The translations under genes were made by a program, and so were the position numbers. A stretch of DNA of 64,000 bases from the NCBI RefSeq assembly GCF_009193325.2, contig NZ_CP059856.1, positions 372,001-436,000 on the forward strand, in the 5' to 3' direction. Positions 45,978 to 54,562 of the stretch are shown here, one piece after another; the stretch's first letter is position 1, and every line of letters begins with the position of its first letter. Source of the DNA: Bacteroides zhangwenhongii (GTDB taxonomy: Bacteria > Bacteroidota > Bacteroidia > Bacteroidales > Bacteroidaceae). The notes beneath the pieces were generated by a model that was given only the letters and a program-made list of their open reading frames with translations, did not search any database and was not told the DNA's origin.

Positions 45978-46005
45978 GTTTTTTCGCAATTAACCGTTAC
46001 CTTTG
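45975..46005 (+). promoter_or_regulatory. Bacteroides-type promoter of proC
   Basis: TTTG (45975-45978), a 19-nt spacer and TACCTTTG (45998-46005) match the consensus. The proC start is 32 nt downstream of the -7 box. Confidence 0.75.
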
Positions 46006-46036
46006 TCTGTAACAATTCATTAAAAACAAGCGTCGT

Positions 46037-46810
46037 ATGAAAATAGCTATTATCGGTGCAGGCAACATGGGTGGCTCTATCGCCCGTGGTCTGGCAAAAG
46101 GAAGTCTGATAGAAGATTCGGACATTATCGTATCCAACCCCAGCGCCGGCAAGCTGGAACAGCTGAAGAAAGAATTTCCGAACATCTCTACAACTCACAA
46201 TAACGCGGAAGCGGCAACGGGAGCGGACATCGTTATCCTCGCCGTAAAGCCTTGGTTTATGCAGCCGGTAATGCGCGAGTTGAAGCTGAAGGGCAAGCAG
46301 ATACTTATATCCGTAGCTGCAGGAATCAGTTTTGAAGAGCTGGCACATTATGTGGTAGTACCGGAAATGCCGATGTTCCGCCTCATCCCTAACACCGCCA
46401 TCAGCGAACTGGAAAGTATGACACTCGTTGCCGCCCGCAATACAAATGACGAACAAGACAAGTTCATCCTCCGGCTATTCAGCGAGATGGGCACAGTCAT
46501 GCTTATCCCCGAAGACAAAATAACAGCCGCTACAGCGTTGGCTTCCTGCGGTATCGCATACGTTCTGAAATACGTTCAGGCAGCCATGCAAGCGGGTATC
46601 GAAATGGGTATCCGTCCGAAAGACGCCATGACTATGGTGGCACAATCTCTGAAAGGAGCCGCCTCATTGATTCTGAATAATGATACTCATCCCAGCGTGG
46701 AAATCGACAAAGTGACTACTCCGGGAGGAATCACCATCAAAGGAATCAACGAGCTGGAACATAACGGTTTCACCTCCGCTATCATTAAAGCCATGAAGGC
46801 CAGCAAATAA
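46037..46810 (+). CDS. proC: Pyrroline-5-carboxylate reductase
   Basis: A 257-residue enzyme. The Rossmann motif MKIAIIGAGNMGGSIARGLAKG is at the N-terminus. VILAVKPWFMQPVMREL near residue 72 and ISVAAGISFEEL follow. The C-terminal dimer and substrate region has ASCGIAYVLKYVQAAMQAGIEMGI near residue 175 and TPGGITIKGINELEHNGFTSAI. It makes proline from pyrroline-5-carboxylate with NAD(P)H. It has its own promoter, so it is a separate transcription unit beside the arginine genes, to which it is linked by the shared glutamate semialdehyde chemistry. Confidence 0.96.
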   Translation: MKIAIIGAGNMGGSIARGLAKGSLIEDSDIIVSNPSAGKLEQLKKEFPNISTTHNNAEAATGADIVILAVKPWFMQPVMRELKLKGKQILISVAAGISFEELAHYVVVPEMPMFRLIPNTAISELESMTLVAARNTNDEQDKFILRLFSEMGTVMLIPEDKITAATALASCGIAYVLKYVQAAMQAGIEMGIRPKDAMTMVAQSLKGAASLILNNDTHPSVEIDKVTTPGGITIKGINELEHNGFTSAIIKAMKASK

Positions 46811-46857
46811 TGGCTGCTGCAAATCATTAATCACTAACAAACTAATCACTAAATAAC

Positions 46858-47412
46858 ATGAATGACCAGATTAAACAAATAGCAGAACGTCTCCGTGGAT
46901 TGCGGGATGTGTTGGAATTGACCGCTGAGGACATCGCCCGCGACAGTGACATATCCGCCGAAGAATACCGGCTCGCAGAAACAGGCGACTACGACATCTC
47001 CGTCAGTATGCTGCAAAAGATAGCCCGCACTTATAACATAGCCCTTGATGCGCTGATGTTCGGTGAGGAACCCAAGATGAGCAGTTATTTCGTAACCCGT
47101 GCAGGCAAAGGTGTCAGTATAGAACGTACGAAAGCCTACAAATACCAGTCATTGGCTTCCGGATTCATGAACCGCACCGCCGATCCCTTCATCGTGACCG
47201 TTGAGCCGAAAGGTGATGACGAGCCGATTCATTACAACAAGCACAACGGACAAGAATTCAACCTTGTGATTGAAGGTCGTATGCTTATCAACATCGAAGG
47301 GAAAGAAATTATCCTTAATCAAGGAGACAGCATTTATTTTAACTCCAAACTTCCACATGGCATGAAAGCGCTCGACGGCAAAACGGTACGTTTTCTGGCT
47401 GTAATTATGTAA
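46858..47412 (+). CDS. XRE-family regulator with C-terminal cupin domain
   Basis: A 184-residue protein. Residues 1-65 form an XRE helix-turn-helix ([60 protein letters not shown]). Residues 105-184 form a cupin with [48 protein letters not shown], where His residues could bind a metal. Proteins of this type sense small metabolites and regulate adjacent metabolic genes. It ends 7 nt before the acyl-CoA synthetase gene, so it probably shares a transcript with it and may be tuned to its substrate or product. Confidence 0.9.
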   Translation: MNDQIKQIAERLRGLRDVLELTAEDIARDSDISAEEYRLAETGDYDISVSMLQKIARTYNIALDALMFGEEPKMSSYFVTRAGKGVSIERTKAYKYQSLASGFMNRTADPFIVTVEPKGDDEPIHYNKHNGQEFNLVIEGRMLINIEGKEIILNQGDSIYFNSKLPHGMKALDGKTVRFLAVIM

Positions 47413-47419
47413 CAATATC

Positions 47420-49075
47420 ATGGTAGAAAGATTTTTAGCAAAGACTAACTTTGCCTCACAAGAGGATTTCATCAAGAACTTAAAAATAAACGTCCCGGAG
47501 AATTTCAACTTCGGTTATGACGTAGTGGATGCTTGGGCTGCCGAGCAACCCGACAAGAAAGCCCTGCTTTGGACAAACGACAAAGGCGAAAGCCGACAGT
47601 TCTCATTTGCCGACATGAAACGTTATACGGATATGACGGCTTCTTATTTCCAAAGTCTGGGTATCGGACGCGGAGATATGGTAATGCTGATTTTAAAACG
47701 TCGCTATGAGTTCTGGTATAGCATTATCGCACTTCATAAACTGGGAGCGACCGTCATTCCCGCCACTCACCTGCTGACAAAGAAAGATATAGTCTACCGT
47801 TGCAACGCCGCCGATATCAAAATGATTGTGGCTGCCGGTGAAGGAGTGATTCTCCAACATATCAAGGAGGCTATGCCCGACTGTCCCACTGTGGAGAAGC
47901 TGGTCAGCGTCGGTCCTGAGATTCCCGAAGGTTTCGAGGATTTCCATCAGGGAATTGAGAATGCAGCTCCGTTCGTACGTCCCCGCCATGCCAATACCAA
48001 TGATGACATCTCACTGATGTATTTTACTTCCGGCACGACCGGCGAGCCCAAAATGGTAGCACATGACTTTACCTATCCGTTGGGACATATCGTAACCGGT
48101 AGTTTCTGGCACAATCTGAATGAGGAAAGCCTCCATCTTACCATCGCCGATACCGGTTGGGGAAAAGCTGTTTGGGGAAAGCTCTACGGACAATGGATTG
48201 CCGGAGCGAATATCTTCGTTTATGACCACGAGAAATTTACTCCCGGAGATATCCTGCAAAAGATACACGACTATCATGTCACTTCACTTTGCGCACCTCC
48301 CACCATTTTCCGCTTCCTGATTCATGAAGACCTGACGAAATACGACTTGTCCTCACTCAAATATTGCACCATTGCAGGCGAAGCATTGAATCCGGCCGTA
48401 TTCGATACCTTCAAAAAATTGACTGGTATCAAACTAATGGAAGGTTTCGGGCAGACTGAAACAACACTGACCGTAGCCACGATGCCATGGATGGAACCGA
48501 AACCGGGAAGCATGGGACTGCCGAATCCTCAATATGACGTTGACTTGATAGACCACGAAGGTCGTTCTGTTGAAGCCGGAGAACAAGGACAAATCGTAAT
48601 CCGCACCAGCAAAGGTAAACCCATCGGTCTCTTCAAAGAGTACTATCGTGATGCGGAACGTACTCGCGAAGCTTGGCATGACGGTATTTACTACACCGGT
48701 GACGTTGCCTGGAAAGATGAAGACGGTTACCTCTGGTTTGTAGGCCGTGCGGACGATGTTATCAAAAGTTCCGGTTATCGTATCGGCCCGTTCGAAGTAG
48801 AAAGCGCTTTGATGACGCATCCGGCAGTCATTGAATGTGCTATCACCGGTGTACCGGACGAGATTCGCGGACAGGTAGTAAAAGCTACGATTGTTCTTTC
48901 GAAAGACTACAAAGCCCGTGCAGGTGAAGAACTGATTAAGGAATTGCAGAATCATGTAAAAAAAGTGACTGCTCCTTATAAGTATCCGCGTGTGATTGAA
49001 TTTGTCGATGAACTTCCGAAGACAATCAGCGGTAAGATTCGTCGCGTAGAAATTCGTAAGAATGATGAGAAATAG
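47420..49075 (+). CDS. AMP-forming acyl-CoA synthetase
   Basis: A 551-residue ANL-superfamily ligase. The adenylation core has [24 protein letters not shown] near residue 195 (P-loop), GFGQTETTL near residue 345, and [37 protein letters not shown] near residues 430-465. The C-terminal Lys is in [14 protein letters not shown] at the end. The architecture resembles medium-chain acyl-CoA and acetyl-CoA synthetases. It activates a carboxylic acid with ATP and joins it to CoA; the acid cannot be read from the sequence. The XRE-cupin gene upstream is a likely partner regulator. An intrinsic terminator follows. Confidence 0.92.
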   Translation: MVERFLAKTNFASQEDFIKNLKINVPENFNFGYDVVDAWAAEQPDKKALLWTNDKGESRQFSFADMKRYTDMTASYFQSLGIGRGDMVMLILKRRYEFWYSIIALHKLGATVIPATHLLTKKDIVYRCNAADIKMIVAAGEGVILQHIKEAMPDCPTVEKLVSVGPEIPEGFEDFHQGIENAAPFVRPRHANTNDDISLMYFTSGTTGEPKMVAHDFTYPLGHIVTGSFWHNLNEESLHLTIADTGWGKAVWGKLYGQWIAGANIFVYDHEKFTPGDILQKIHDYHVTSLCAPPTIFRFLIHEDLTKYDLSSLKYCTIAGEALNPAVFDTFKKLTGIKLMEGFGQTETTLTVATMPWMEPKPGSMGLPNPQYDVDLIDHEGRSVEAGEQGQIVIRTSKGKPIGLFKEYYRDAERTREAWHDGIYYTGDVAWKDEDGYLWFVGRADDVIKSSGYRIGPFEVESALMTHPAVIECAITGVPDEIRGQVVKATIVLSKDYKARAGEELIKELQNHVKKVTAPYKYPRVIEFVDELPKTISGKIRRVEIRKNDEK

Positions 49076-49099
49076 GTAAAAAAGCCCTATTCATCGATA

Positions 49100-49141
49100 A
49101 AATCCTCCTTCAACTGTCTTTAGGCAAGTGAAGGAGGATTT
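49100..49141 (+). terminator. Intrinsic terminator after the acyl-CoA synthetase gene
   Basis: AAATCCTCCTTCA (49100-49112) pairs perfectly over 13 bp with TGAAGGAGGATTT (49129-49141), followed by CTTTTG. It closes the XRE-cupin/synthetase transcript and marks the left limit of the VirE-like island. Confidence 0.85.
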
Positions 49142-49364
49142 CTTTTGTGAACAATGATACAAACTGACCAATTTATATAAATTCTGATTCAATGAATCAT
49201 TTGTATACCATATATGAAACAAAATTGCACTTCTATTTTATCTTTCTGACTTATCTTTGCCACAGTAAAATCAAGCACAACGCACTATTATATTATTAAA
49301 GATTATGATTACAAGTAGAAAGGTTTCATTAGGTTTTAGGTTTACATATTAATTTGAAGGTTTT
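49142..49364. other. Left part of the island leader, with a tiny open frame
   Basis: A/T-rich DNA with a possible -7 box TATCTTTG (49252-49259) and no good -33 box. A 15-codon frame (49305-49352; MITSRKVSLGFRFTY) follows about 45 nt later. It may be a leader peptide, a relic of a lost gene or chance. Nothing else is visible here. Confidence 0.3.
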
Positions 49365-49480
49365 TATTGTCAGCTGACGTTTTTTCTTGAATAGCGCAAT
49401 GATTATCAACCGCTTACCTGCTGACAATAAGCCCTGACAATAGGCTGACAATAAGAAGCTAGAACTTCTATTGTCAGCCT
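49365..49480. repeat. Cluster of CTGACAATA repeats, left side of the VirE-like gene
   Basis: The 9-mer CTGACAATA occurs five times: direct at 49421, 49434 and 49445, and inverted (TATTGTCAG) at 49365 and 49469. The last direct and inverted copies form a hairpin, AGGCTGACAATA (49442-49453) to TATTGTCAGCCT (49469-49480), with an inner GAAG/CTTC pair. The first copy runs into the palindrome GTCAGCTGAC (49369-49378). The same word returns on the far side of the gene, so the pair of clusters frames it. Confidence 0.85.
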
Positions 49481-49517
49481 ATTCATTTATACTAATGCAC
49501 CGACATTGCCAACTTGT

Positions 49518-49693
49518 CACGGCCGTGGTGAGATCTTCCCACAGCCGTGGTAGGAACTCATCACAGACGTGGAGAGATCTCACCACGGCCGTGACAAACT
49601 AAAGACACCGATACCTTAGCGGAACTATATCGGCACACAAATGGAAATACATCCGTGTGATAGTGGAAGTATATCCGCTTCTTATCCTCCAAA
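49518..49693. repeat. Array of eight units with exact 22-bp period upstream of the VirE-like gene
   Basis: Units start at 49518, 49540, 49562, 49584, 49606, 49628, 49650 and 49672. The first four begin CACGGCCGTG, CACAGCCGTG, CACAGACGTG and CACGGCCGTG. The next begin CACCGATACC, TATCGGCACA, CATCCGTGTG and TATCCGCTTC. The first and fourth cores are perfect palindromes, and units 1-4 together form a 23-bp inverted repeat (TTGTCACGGCCGTGGTGAG with its complement). Twenty-two bp is about two helix turns, so every core would face the same side of the DNA. This looks like a cooperative protein-binding array rather than a CRISPR. It ends about 30 bp before the promoter. Confidence 0.8.
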
Positions 49694-49702
49694 AGCTTAT
49701 TC

Positions 49703-49716
49703 TTTATCATGATAAA
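49703..49716. promoter_or_regulatory. 14-bp palindrome, candidate operator
   Basis: TTTATCATGATAAA is a perfect palindrome just upstream of the -33 box of the VirE-like gene. Its place suggests an operator; the binding protein is unknown. Confidence 0.4.
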
Positions 49717-49726
49717 AGCCAAATAG

Positions 49727-49758
49727 CTTGTTTTACAAGTACCTTATCCGTACCTTTG
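49727..49758 (+). promoter_or_regulatory. Promoter of the VirE-like gene
   Basis: CTTG (49727-49730), a 20-nt spacer and TACCTTTG (49751-49758) match the Bacteroides consensus with one mismatch. The start codon is 50 nt after the -7 box. Confidence 0.6.
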
Positions 49759-49808
49759 AAACCTATAAACAAACACTTACAACTCTATAAAATTTAAGAT
49801 AAATAGAA

Positions 49809-51890
49809 ATGAAAATTACACAAATCAGGGAAAATGGAGATACGGAAGCATTAAGTGTGGTAAACATCGACCTGTTGATAGAGAAAATGAAAAGAGAGAC
49901 CAAGCTCCACCCGGTATCCGAACTACGCCAAGCCCTGCATTTTGTTCTACCCGACGAACCTTGTTCACTCACAAGCAAATTGCCGCGAGTGATTCCTGCC
50001 GCAGCTTTCGGGCGAGTGAACGGAGTGAGACAAATGAAAACCTACAATGGGATTGTAGAACTGACCGTCGGTCCGTTAGCCGGAAAAACAGAAGTGGAGA
50101 TTGTGAAGCAAAAGGCTGCCGAACTTCCTCAGACAATGCTGGCTTTCATGGGAGCAAGCGGCAAAAGTGTCAAGATATGGACTTGCTTCACCCGACCGGA
50201 CGGCACTTTGCCGCAAACAGCGGAAGAAGCCGAAGTGTTTCAAGCACATGCTTATCGACTAGCCATCAAATGTTATCAGCCTCAACTCCCTTTCAATATT
50301 CTGCTAAAAGAGCCGAAACTGGAACAGTTCTCACGTCTTAGCTATGATCCGGACTTGATTTATCGTCCCACCCCTGTTCCTTTCTATCTTTCACAGCCTA
50401 TCGGTATGCCCGGCGAGATGACTTATCATGAGAAATCGAGCACAGAAGCATCGCCATTGAATCGTGCCCTGCCGGGATATGATACGGAGGATACAGTGGC
50501 ACTGCTTTATGAAGCGGCATTGCGAAAGACCTTTGAAGAAATGGACCAAGCCTGGCATCGGGATGATGATTTGCAAATATTAATAGTCCCGCTTGCCGAG
50601 AACTGCTACTACTCAGGCATTCCGGAAGAGGAGGCAACCAGACGCACCATCATCCGTTATAACAAAAGAAAGAATCCAATGTTGGTACGTGAAATGATAA
50701 GAAACGTATATAAGGAATGTAAGGGAGTGCCGAAAAGCAACTGTCTGACCAAAGAGCAACGCCTTAGCCTGCAAATGGATGAATTTATGAACCGTCGTTA
50801 TGAGTTCCGTTACAATACGCAAATCGGGGAGGTGGAATACCGGGAGCGTTTCTCGTTCCGGTTCTATTTCCATCCCATCGACAAACGGGCACAAAACAGC
50901 ATTATGCTGGATGCGCAATCCGAAGGAATCGGAGTATGGGACAGGGACATAGACCGTTACTTGCACTCCAACCGTGTGCCTATCTATAATCCGTTGGAGG
51001 AGTTTCTGTTTCACCTGCCACATTGGGATGGAAAAGACCGTATCCATGCGTTAGCCAACAGGGTTCCCTGCAATAATCCGCATTGGGAATTACTTTTTCA
51101 TCGCTGGTTCCTTAATATGGTTTCGCATTGGAGGGGAGTAAATAAAATGTATGCCAATAGTACATCGCCTATATTAGTGGGAGCACAAGGAACTCATAAA
51201 TCTACTTTTTGCCGTGAAATGATTCCTCCTGCACTCCGGGCTTACTATACGGACAGTATTGATTTCAGCCAGAAACGGGATGCGGAACTGTATCTGAATC
51301 GTTTTGCGCTCATCAACATTGATGAGTTCGATCAGATTACGCTGACCCAACAGGGGTTTCTGAAACATATTCTCCAAAAACCGGTGGTCAACCTTCGAAA
51401 GCCACATGGCCGCTCGGTGCTTGAATTACAACGGTATGCTTCATTTATCGGTACAAGCAATCAGAAGGATTTGCTGACCGACCCTTCGGGGAGCCGTCGC
51501 TTTATCTGTATTGAAGTGACAGGAAACATCGACACTACACAGCCGATAGATTATGAACAGCTTTATGCGCAAGCCATGCACGAAATTTCTCATGGTGAGC
51601 GTTATTGGTTTAATAGTGAAGACGAGCAGATTATGACCGAGAACAACCGTGAGTTTGAACAAACACCGGCTATGATCCAACTGTTTTATCAATACTTTAG
51701 AGCTCCACAAGAGGGAGAGGAAGGAGAATTCTTTACTCCGGTAGAAATACTGAATTACTTGAAGAAGAAAAGCGGCATTTCATTGTCCGACAACAAAGTA
51801 TATCACTTCGGAAGAATGCTTCAAAAGTGCGGAATTGCCTCGAAACATACTTATAAAGGTACTGTATATCAGGTAGTAAAGATATTATAG
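49809..51890 (+). CDS. VirE/VapE-type P-loop ATPase with BT4734-like N-terminal domain
   Basis: A 693-residue protein. The N-terminal 200 residues resemble the VirE_N/BT4734-like domain (VRQMKTYNGIVELTVGPLAG, MLAFMGASGKSVKIWTCFTR, HAYRLAIKCYQPQLPFNILL), a primase-like fold. A middle linker follows. The C-terminal VapE-type ATPase has Walker A GAQGTHKST (residues 458-466), Walker B LINIDEFD (Asp505-Glu506), a sensor strand YASFIGTSNQKDLLTDPSGSRRFICIEV with a likely Arg finger, and a winged-helix-like tail (FFTPVEILNYLKKKSGISLSDN). Relatives occur in phages, satellites and genomic islands as replication primase-helicases. Here it stands alone between repeats, with no integrase beside it. Replicative or defence roles are both inference. 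Confidence 0.8.
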   Translation: MKITQIRENGDTEALSVVNIDLLIEKMKRETKLHPVSELRQALHFVLPDEPCSLTSKLPRVIPAAAFGRVNGVRQMKTYNGIVELTVGPLAGKTEVEIVKQKAAELPQTMLAFMGASGKSVKIWTCFTRPDGTLPQTAEEAEVFQAHAYRLAIKCYQPQLPFNILLKEPKLEQFSRLSYDPDLIYRPTPVPFYLSQPIGMPGEMTYHEKSSTEASPLNRALPGYDTEDTVALLYEAALRKTFEEMDQAWHRDDDLQILIVPLAENCYYSGIPEEEATRRTIIRYNKRKNPMLVREMIRNVYKECKGVPKSNCLTKEQRLSLQMDEFMNRRYEFRYNTQIGEVEYRERFSFRFYFHPIDKRAQNSIMLDAQSEGIGVWDRDIDRYLHSNRVPIYNPLEEFLFHLPHWDGKDRIHALANRVPCNNPHWELLFHRWFLNMVSHWRGVNKMYANSTSPILVGAQGTHKSTFCREMIPPALRAYYTDSIDFSQKRDAELYLNRFALINIDEFDQITLTQQGFLKHILQKPVVNLRKPHGRSVLELQRYASFIGTSNQKDLLTDPSGSRRFICIEVTGNIDTTQPIDYEQLYAQAMHEISHGERYWFNSEDEQIMTENNREFEQTPAMIQLFYQYFRAPQEGEEGEFFTPVEILNYLKKKSGISLSDNKVYHFGRMLQKCGIASKHTYKGTVYQVVKIL

Positions 51891-51902
51891 GATACAAAAG
51901 CA

Positions 51903-52017
51903 AGGCTGACAATAGAAGTTGATATCTTTTATTGTCAGCCTGTTTTCAGTGGCTATTGTCAGACACTATAGCATTGATATTCATCCGTTTAGATATTATA
52001 TTGACAATTTGACAATA
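51903..52017. repeat. CTGACAATA repeats, right side of the VirE-like gene, with terminator-like hairpin
   Basis: AGGCTGACAATA (51903-51914) and TATTGTCAGCCT (51930-51941) form a hairpin 13 nt after the stop codon, using the same 12-bp arms as the hairpin left of the gene. Another inverted copy lies at 51954-51962, and degenerate copies TTGACAATT (52001) and TTGACAATA (52009) follow. The hairpin is followed by TGTTTTC and could end the transcript. Confidence 0.85.
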
Positions 52018-52086
52018 AAACAGGTACAAATCACTGTGAGATCTAAATTTGATATTTTTGTTTCATAGATGAATAGAGAGTATCTC

Positions 52087-54438
52087 CTATTTTATCTCCA
52101 CTTTCGTCTGTAATCTGATGTCATCAGAAGCAGCACCGATCATTACTTGGAAAGTTCCCGGTTCTACCACCCTTTTCAAATTCCGATCGACAAGTGCAAA
52201 ATCCTCTTCGGACAAAATAAACTTCACTTCCTGTTCTTCTCCACACTTCAAAAAGAGGCGTGCAAAGTGTTTCAATTGCTTCAACGGTTGCACTACTGAA
52301 GCATATTCATCTCTCAAATAAAGTTGAACAACTTCTTCACCATCGTACTTTCCGGTGTTCCGGATTTTGCATGAAACTTCGAAAGAGTGTGGTGTCAGAG
52401 CCGACAGATGTAAATCTGAATATTCAAAAGTGGTATAACTCAAGCCATATCCGAAAGAATAAAGCGGAGAAGCAGACATTTCTACATAGTCATGGCTTTG
52501 GGGAGCCTTCTTATTATAGTATACCGGAACCTGTCCGACGGAACGGGGCACAGAGAATGGTAATCGTCCTGCCGGATTAAATTCACCGAATAAAACATCA
52601 GCAATGGCATTCCCCCCTTCTTGTCCCGGGTAATAGGCCGTCAGCAGTACATCTGCATTTTCTGATGCCCAGTTTTTATCCAAAGGACGCCCTTCAATGT
52701 AAACTACTATTAATGGTTTTCCGGTAGCTTTCAAGGCTTTGAGTAATTCCTGCTGTTTTCCTAATAAAGAAAGCGTTGCACGGTCGAAGCCTTCACCACA
52801 TTCCATATCGCTGATTGTCTTTTCATCAGCAATGGCCGCACCTGTTTCTTTATAACTGGTTTTGAAATCACGGGCACTGGAGCCTCCTACCACAGCAATA
52901 ACGACTTCGGAACGCTGGGCGGCTGCAACGGCTTGTTCAATATCAGACGTCACGGTATCACGAATGGAACAGCCTTTCACATATTCCACCTGTGAGGAAG
53001 AAAGTTTTGCTCTGATTCCATCCAGTACGGTCTTCACATTTTCTTCTTCCTGCGGAGCGGTGTAATCTCCTAACATATTATAGCGGTTATCGGCATTAGG
53101 TCCGATCAGTGCAACTTTCATACTCCTGTCTAATGGAAGCAGCGAGTGTTTATTTTTCAATAAGGTGATCGAGGCTTGTGCCACTTGGCGTGCCAGAGTA
53201 ACGTATTCTTTGCTACGAACTTCTTTCTTCGCTTTTCCGGGATCCACATAAGGATTTTCAAACAATCCCATCTCGAATTTTAATCGAAGTACACGACTCA
53301 CGGCTGCATCAAGGATTTCTTTACTTATTTCCTTCCGGTTCACCGCATCCATAAGATTCATATAGGCATCGCCCCCCAGATCAATATCGACCCCGGCAGA
53401 TAAGGCCATTACAGCCGCTTCTTTCATTGTAGAAGCAACAAAATGGCTTTGATGAATGCCTTCGATACTGTATAGATCGGAAACGACAAACCCTTTAAAC
53501 TTCCATTCATCCCGTAGAAGTTCGGTCAGGAGATAATGATTGGCTGTACAAGGGATACCGTCCATCGAATTATACGAAGTCATTACGGATAATGCTCCGG
53601 CATTGATAGCTTGTCTAAATGGTGGCAGAAAGTTTTCATGCAGTTCACGCATACCTGCAAAAGAGGGATTCCCGTTCTGTCCGCTTTCCGAGATACCGTA
53701 AGCGAGGAAGTGCTTGAGGGTAGCCAGCGTGCTGTATGGACGTGACAAATCTCCACCACCTAATCCTGCCACCATCGCCTTTCCTATTTCACCCGTCAAT
53801 ACAGGGTCTTCACCAAAAGTTTCTTCCATGCGAGACCAACGGGGATCACGGGCCAAATCGAGCACAGGTCCATAGCTGATATGTCCGCCTTGAAGACGTA
53901 TCTCTTTGCCGATTGCTTTACCTACCTCATTTATCAGTTGGGGTGACCAAGTTGCAGCCATCCCGATTCCGGTAGGAAAAACGGTTGTACCAATCGCCAT
54001 GTGGCCGTGCGGTGCTTCTTCTGCCAGGAATAAGGGAATCCCCAAACGGGTATTCTCCATCACATATTTTTGCAAGGCATTTCCTGCCTTTGCAGCCAAT
54101 GCGGGATTCAGCCCGGTTGCTAATGTTTTCTTTGTCCACGGATCGGCACGATAGGTTGCCCATAGCATTCCGGCATTTCTGTCTTTTATGAGTTGTTTGA
54201 ATTTATCAGAAGGGAGCACATCGTTACCTTTGATTTCATACATCTCCCAACCCAAAGGACAAAGGAGTTGACCGACTTTCTCTTCTAATGTCATACGGGA
54301 TAGTAAATCCGCAACTCTTGTTTCTACGGGCAAAGTCGGATTTTTATAGGCTACTGCCGGAAGCTGCTGTGCAAAGGAATAAGAAACTCCTGTCATCATA
54401 GCCGTAAGCAATAGTGATTTACTGATTCTATTTAGCAT
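52087..54438 (-). CDS. GH3-family beta-glycosidase
   Basis: A 783-residue secreted protein (signal MLNRISKSLLLTAMMTGVSYSFA). The N-terminal barrel has MTLEEKVGQLLCPLGW near residue 50, HGHMAIGTTVFPTGIGMAATW near residue 145, and nucleophile motif FVVSDLYSIEGI (Asp about 321). The alpha/beta sandwich has VALIGPNADNRYNMLGDYT and VVAVVGGSSARDF. A C-terminal fibronectin-III-like domain follows (FEVSCKIRNTGKYDGEEVVQLYL). GH3 members cleave terminal beta-glucose, xylose or GlcNAc. The substrate is not evident. It is the last gene of PUL 3, 124 nt after the LamG-type lipoprotein; the gap holds a weak 9-bp hairpin (54472-54528), so it may be partly separate. Confidence 0.94.
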   Translation of the reverse strand: MLNRISKSLLLTAMMTGVSYSFAQQLPAVAYKNPTLPVETRVADLLSRMTLEEKVGQLLCPLGWEMYEIKGNDVLPSDKFKQLIKDRNAGMLWATYRADPWTKKTLATGLNPALAAKAGNALQKYVMENTRLGIPLFLAEEAPHGHMAIGTTVFPTGIGMAATWSPQLINEVGKAIGKEIRLQGGHISYGPVLDLARDPRWSRMEETFGEDPVLTGEIGKAMVAGLGGGDLSRPYSTLATLKHFLAYGISESGQNGNPSFAGMRELHENFLPPFRQAINAGALSVMTSYNSMDGIPCTANHYLLTELLRDEWKFKGFVVSDLYSIEGIHQSHFVASTMKEAAVMALSAGVDIDLGGDAYMNLMDAVNRKEISKEILDAAVSRVLRLKFEMGLFENPYVDPGKAKKEVRSKEYVTLARQVAQASITLLKNKHSLLPLDRSMKVALIGPNADNRYNMLGDYTAPQEEENVKTVLDGIRAKLSSSQVEYVKGCSIRDTVTSDIEQAVAAAQRSEVVIAVVGGSSARDFKTSYKETGAAIADEKTISDMECGEGFDRATLSLLGKQQELLKALKATGKPLIVVYIEGRPLDKNWASENADVLLTAYYPGQEGGNAIADVLFGEFNPAGRLPFSVPRSVGQVPVYYNKKAPQSHDYVEMSASPLYSFGYGLSYTTFEYSDLHLSALTPHSFEVSCKIRNTGKYDGEEVVQLYLRDEYASVVQPLKQLKHFARLFLKCGEEQEVKFILSEEDFALVDRNLKRVVEPGTFQVMIGAASDDIRLQTKVEIK

Positions 54439-54562
54439 AACTATTTTTTATAAACTTAGCTACTTAAAAGAGAAGTCTGCCATCCCCTCGTAATACCTTG
54501 CAGCAAAACCGATTCGACAGCAGACTTCATCGTACTAAAGAACAACCTCTATCTTACCTCTT

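Noticed and set aside
49518..49693. Period-22 array considered as a CRISPR array
   Set aside because: Units abut without spacers, repeats are degenerate and only 22 bp long, and no cas gene is nearby.
54472..54528. Hairpin between the LamG-type lipoprotein and GH3 genes as a terminator
   Set aside because: Only 9-bp arms with a 39-nt loop and no U-tract; too weak to call as a terminator.
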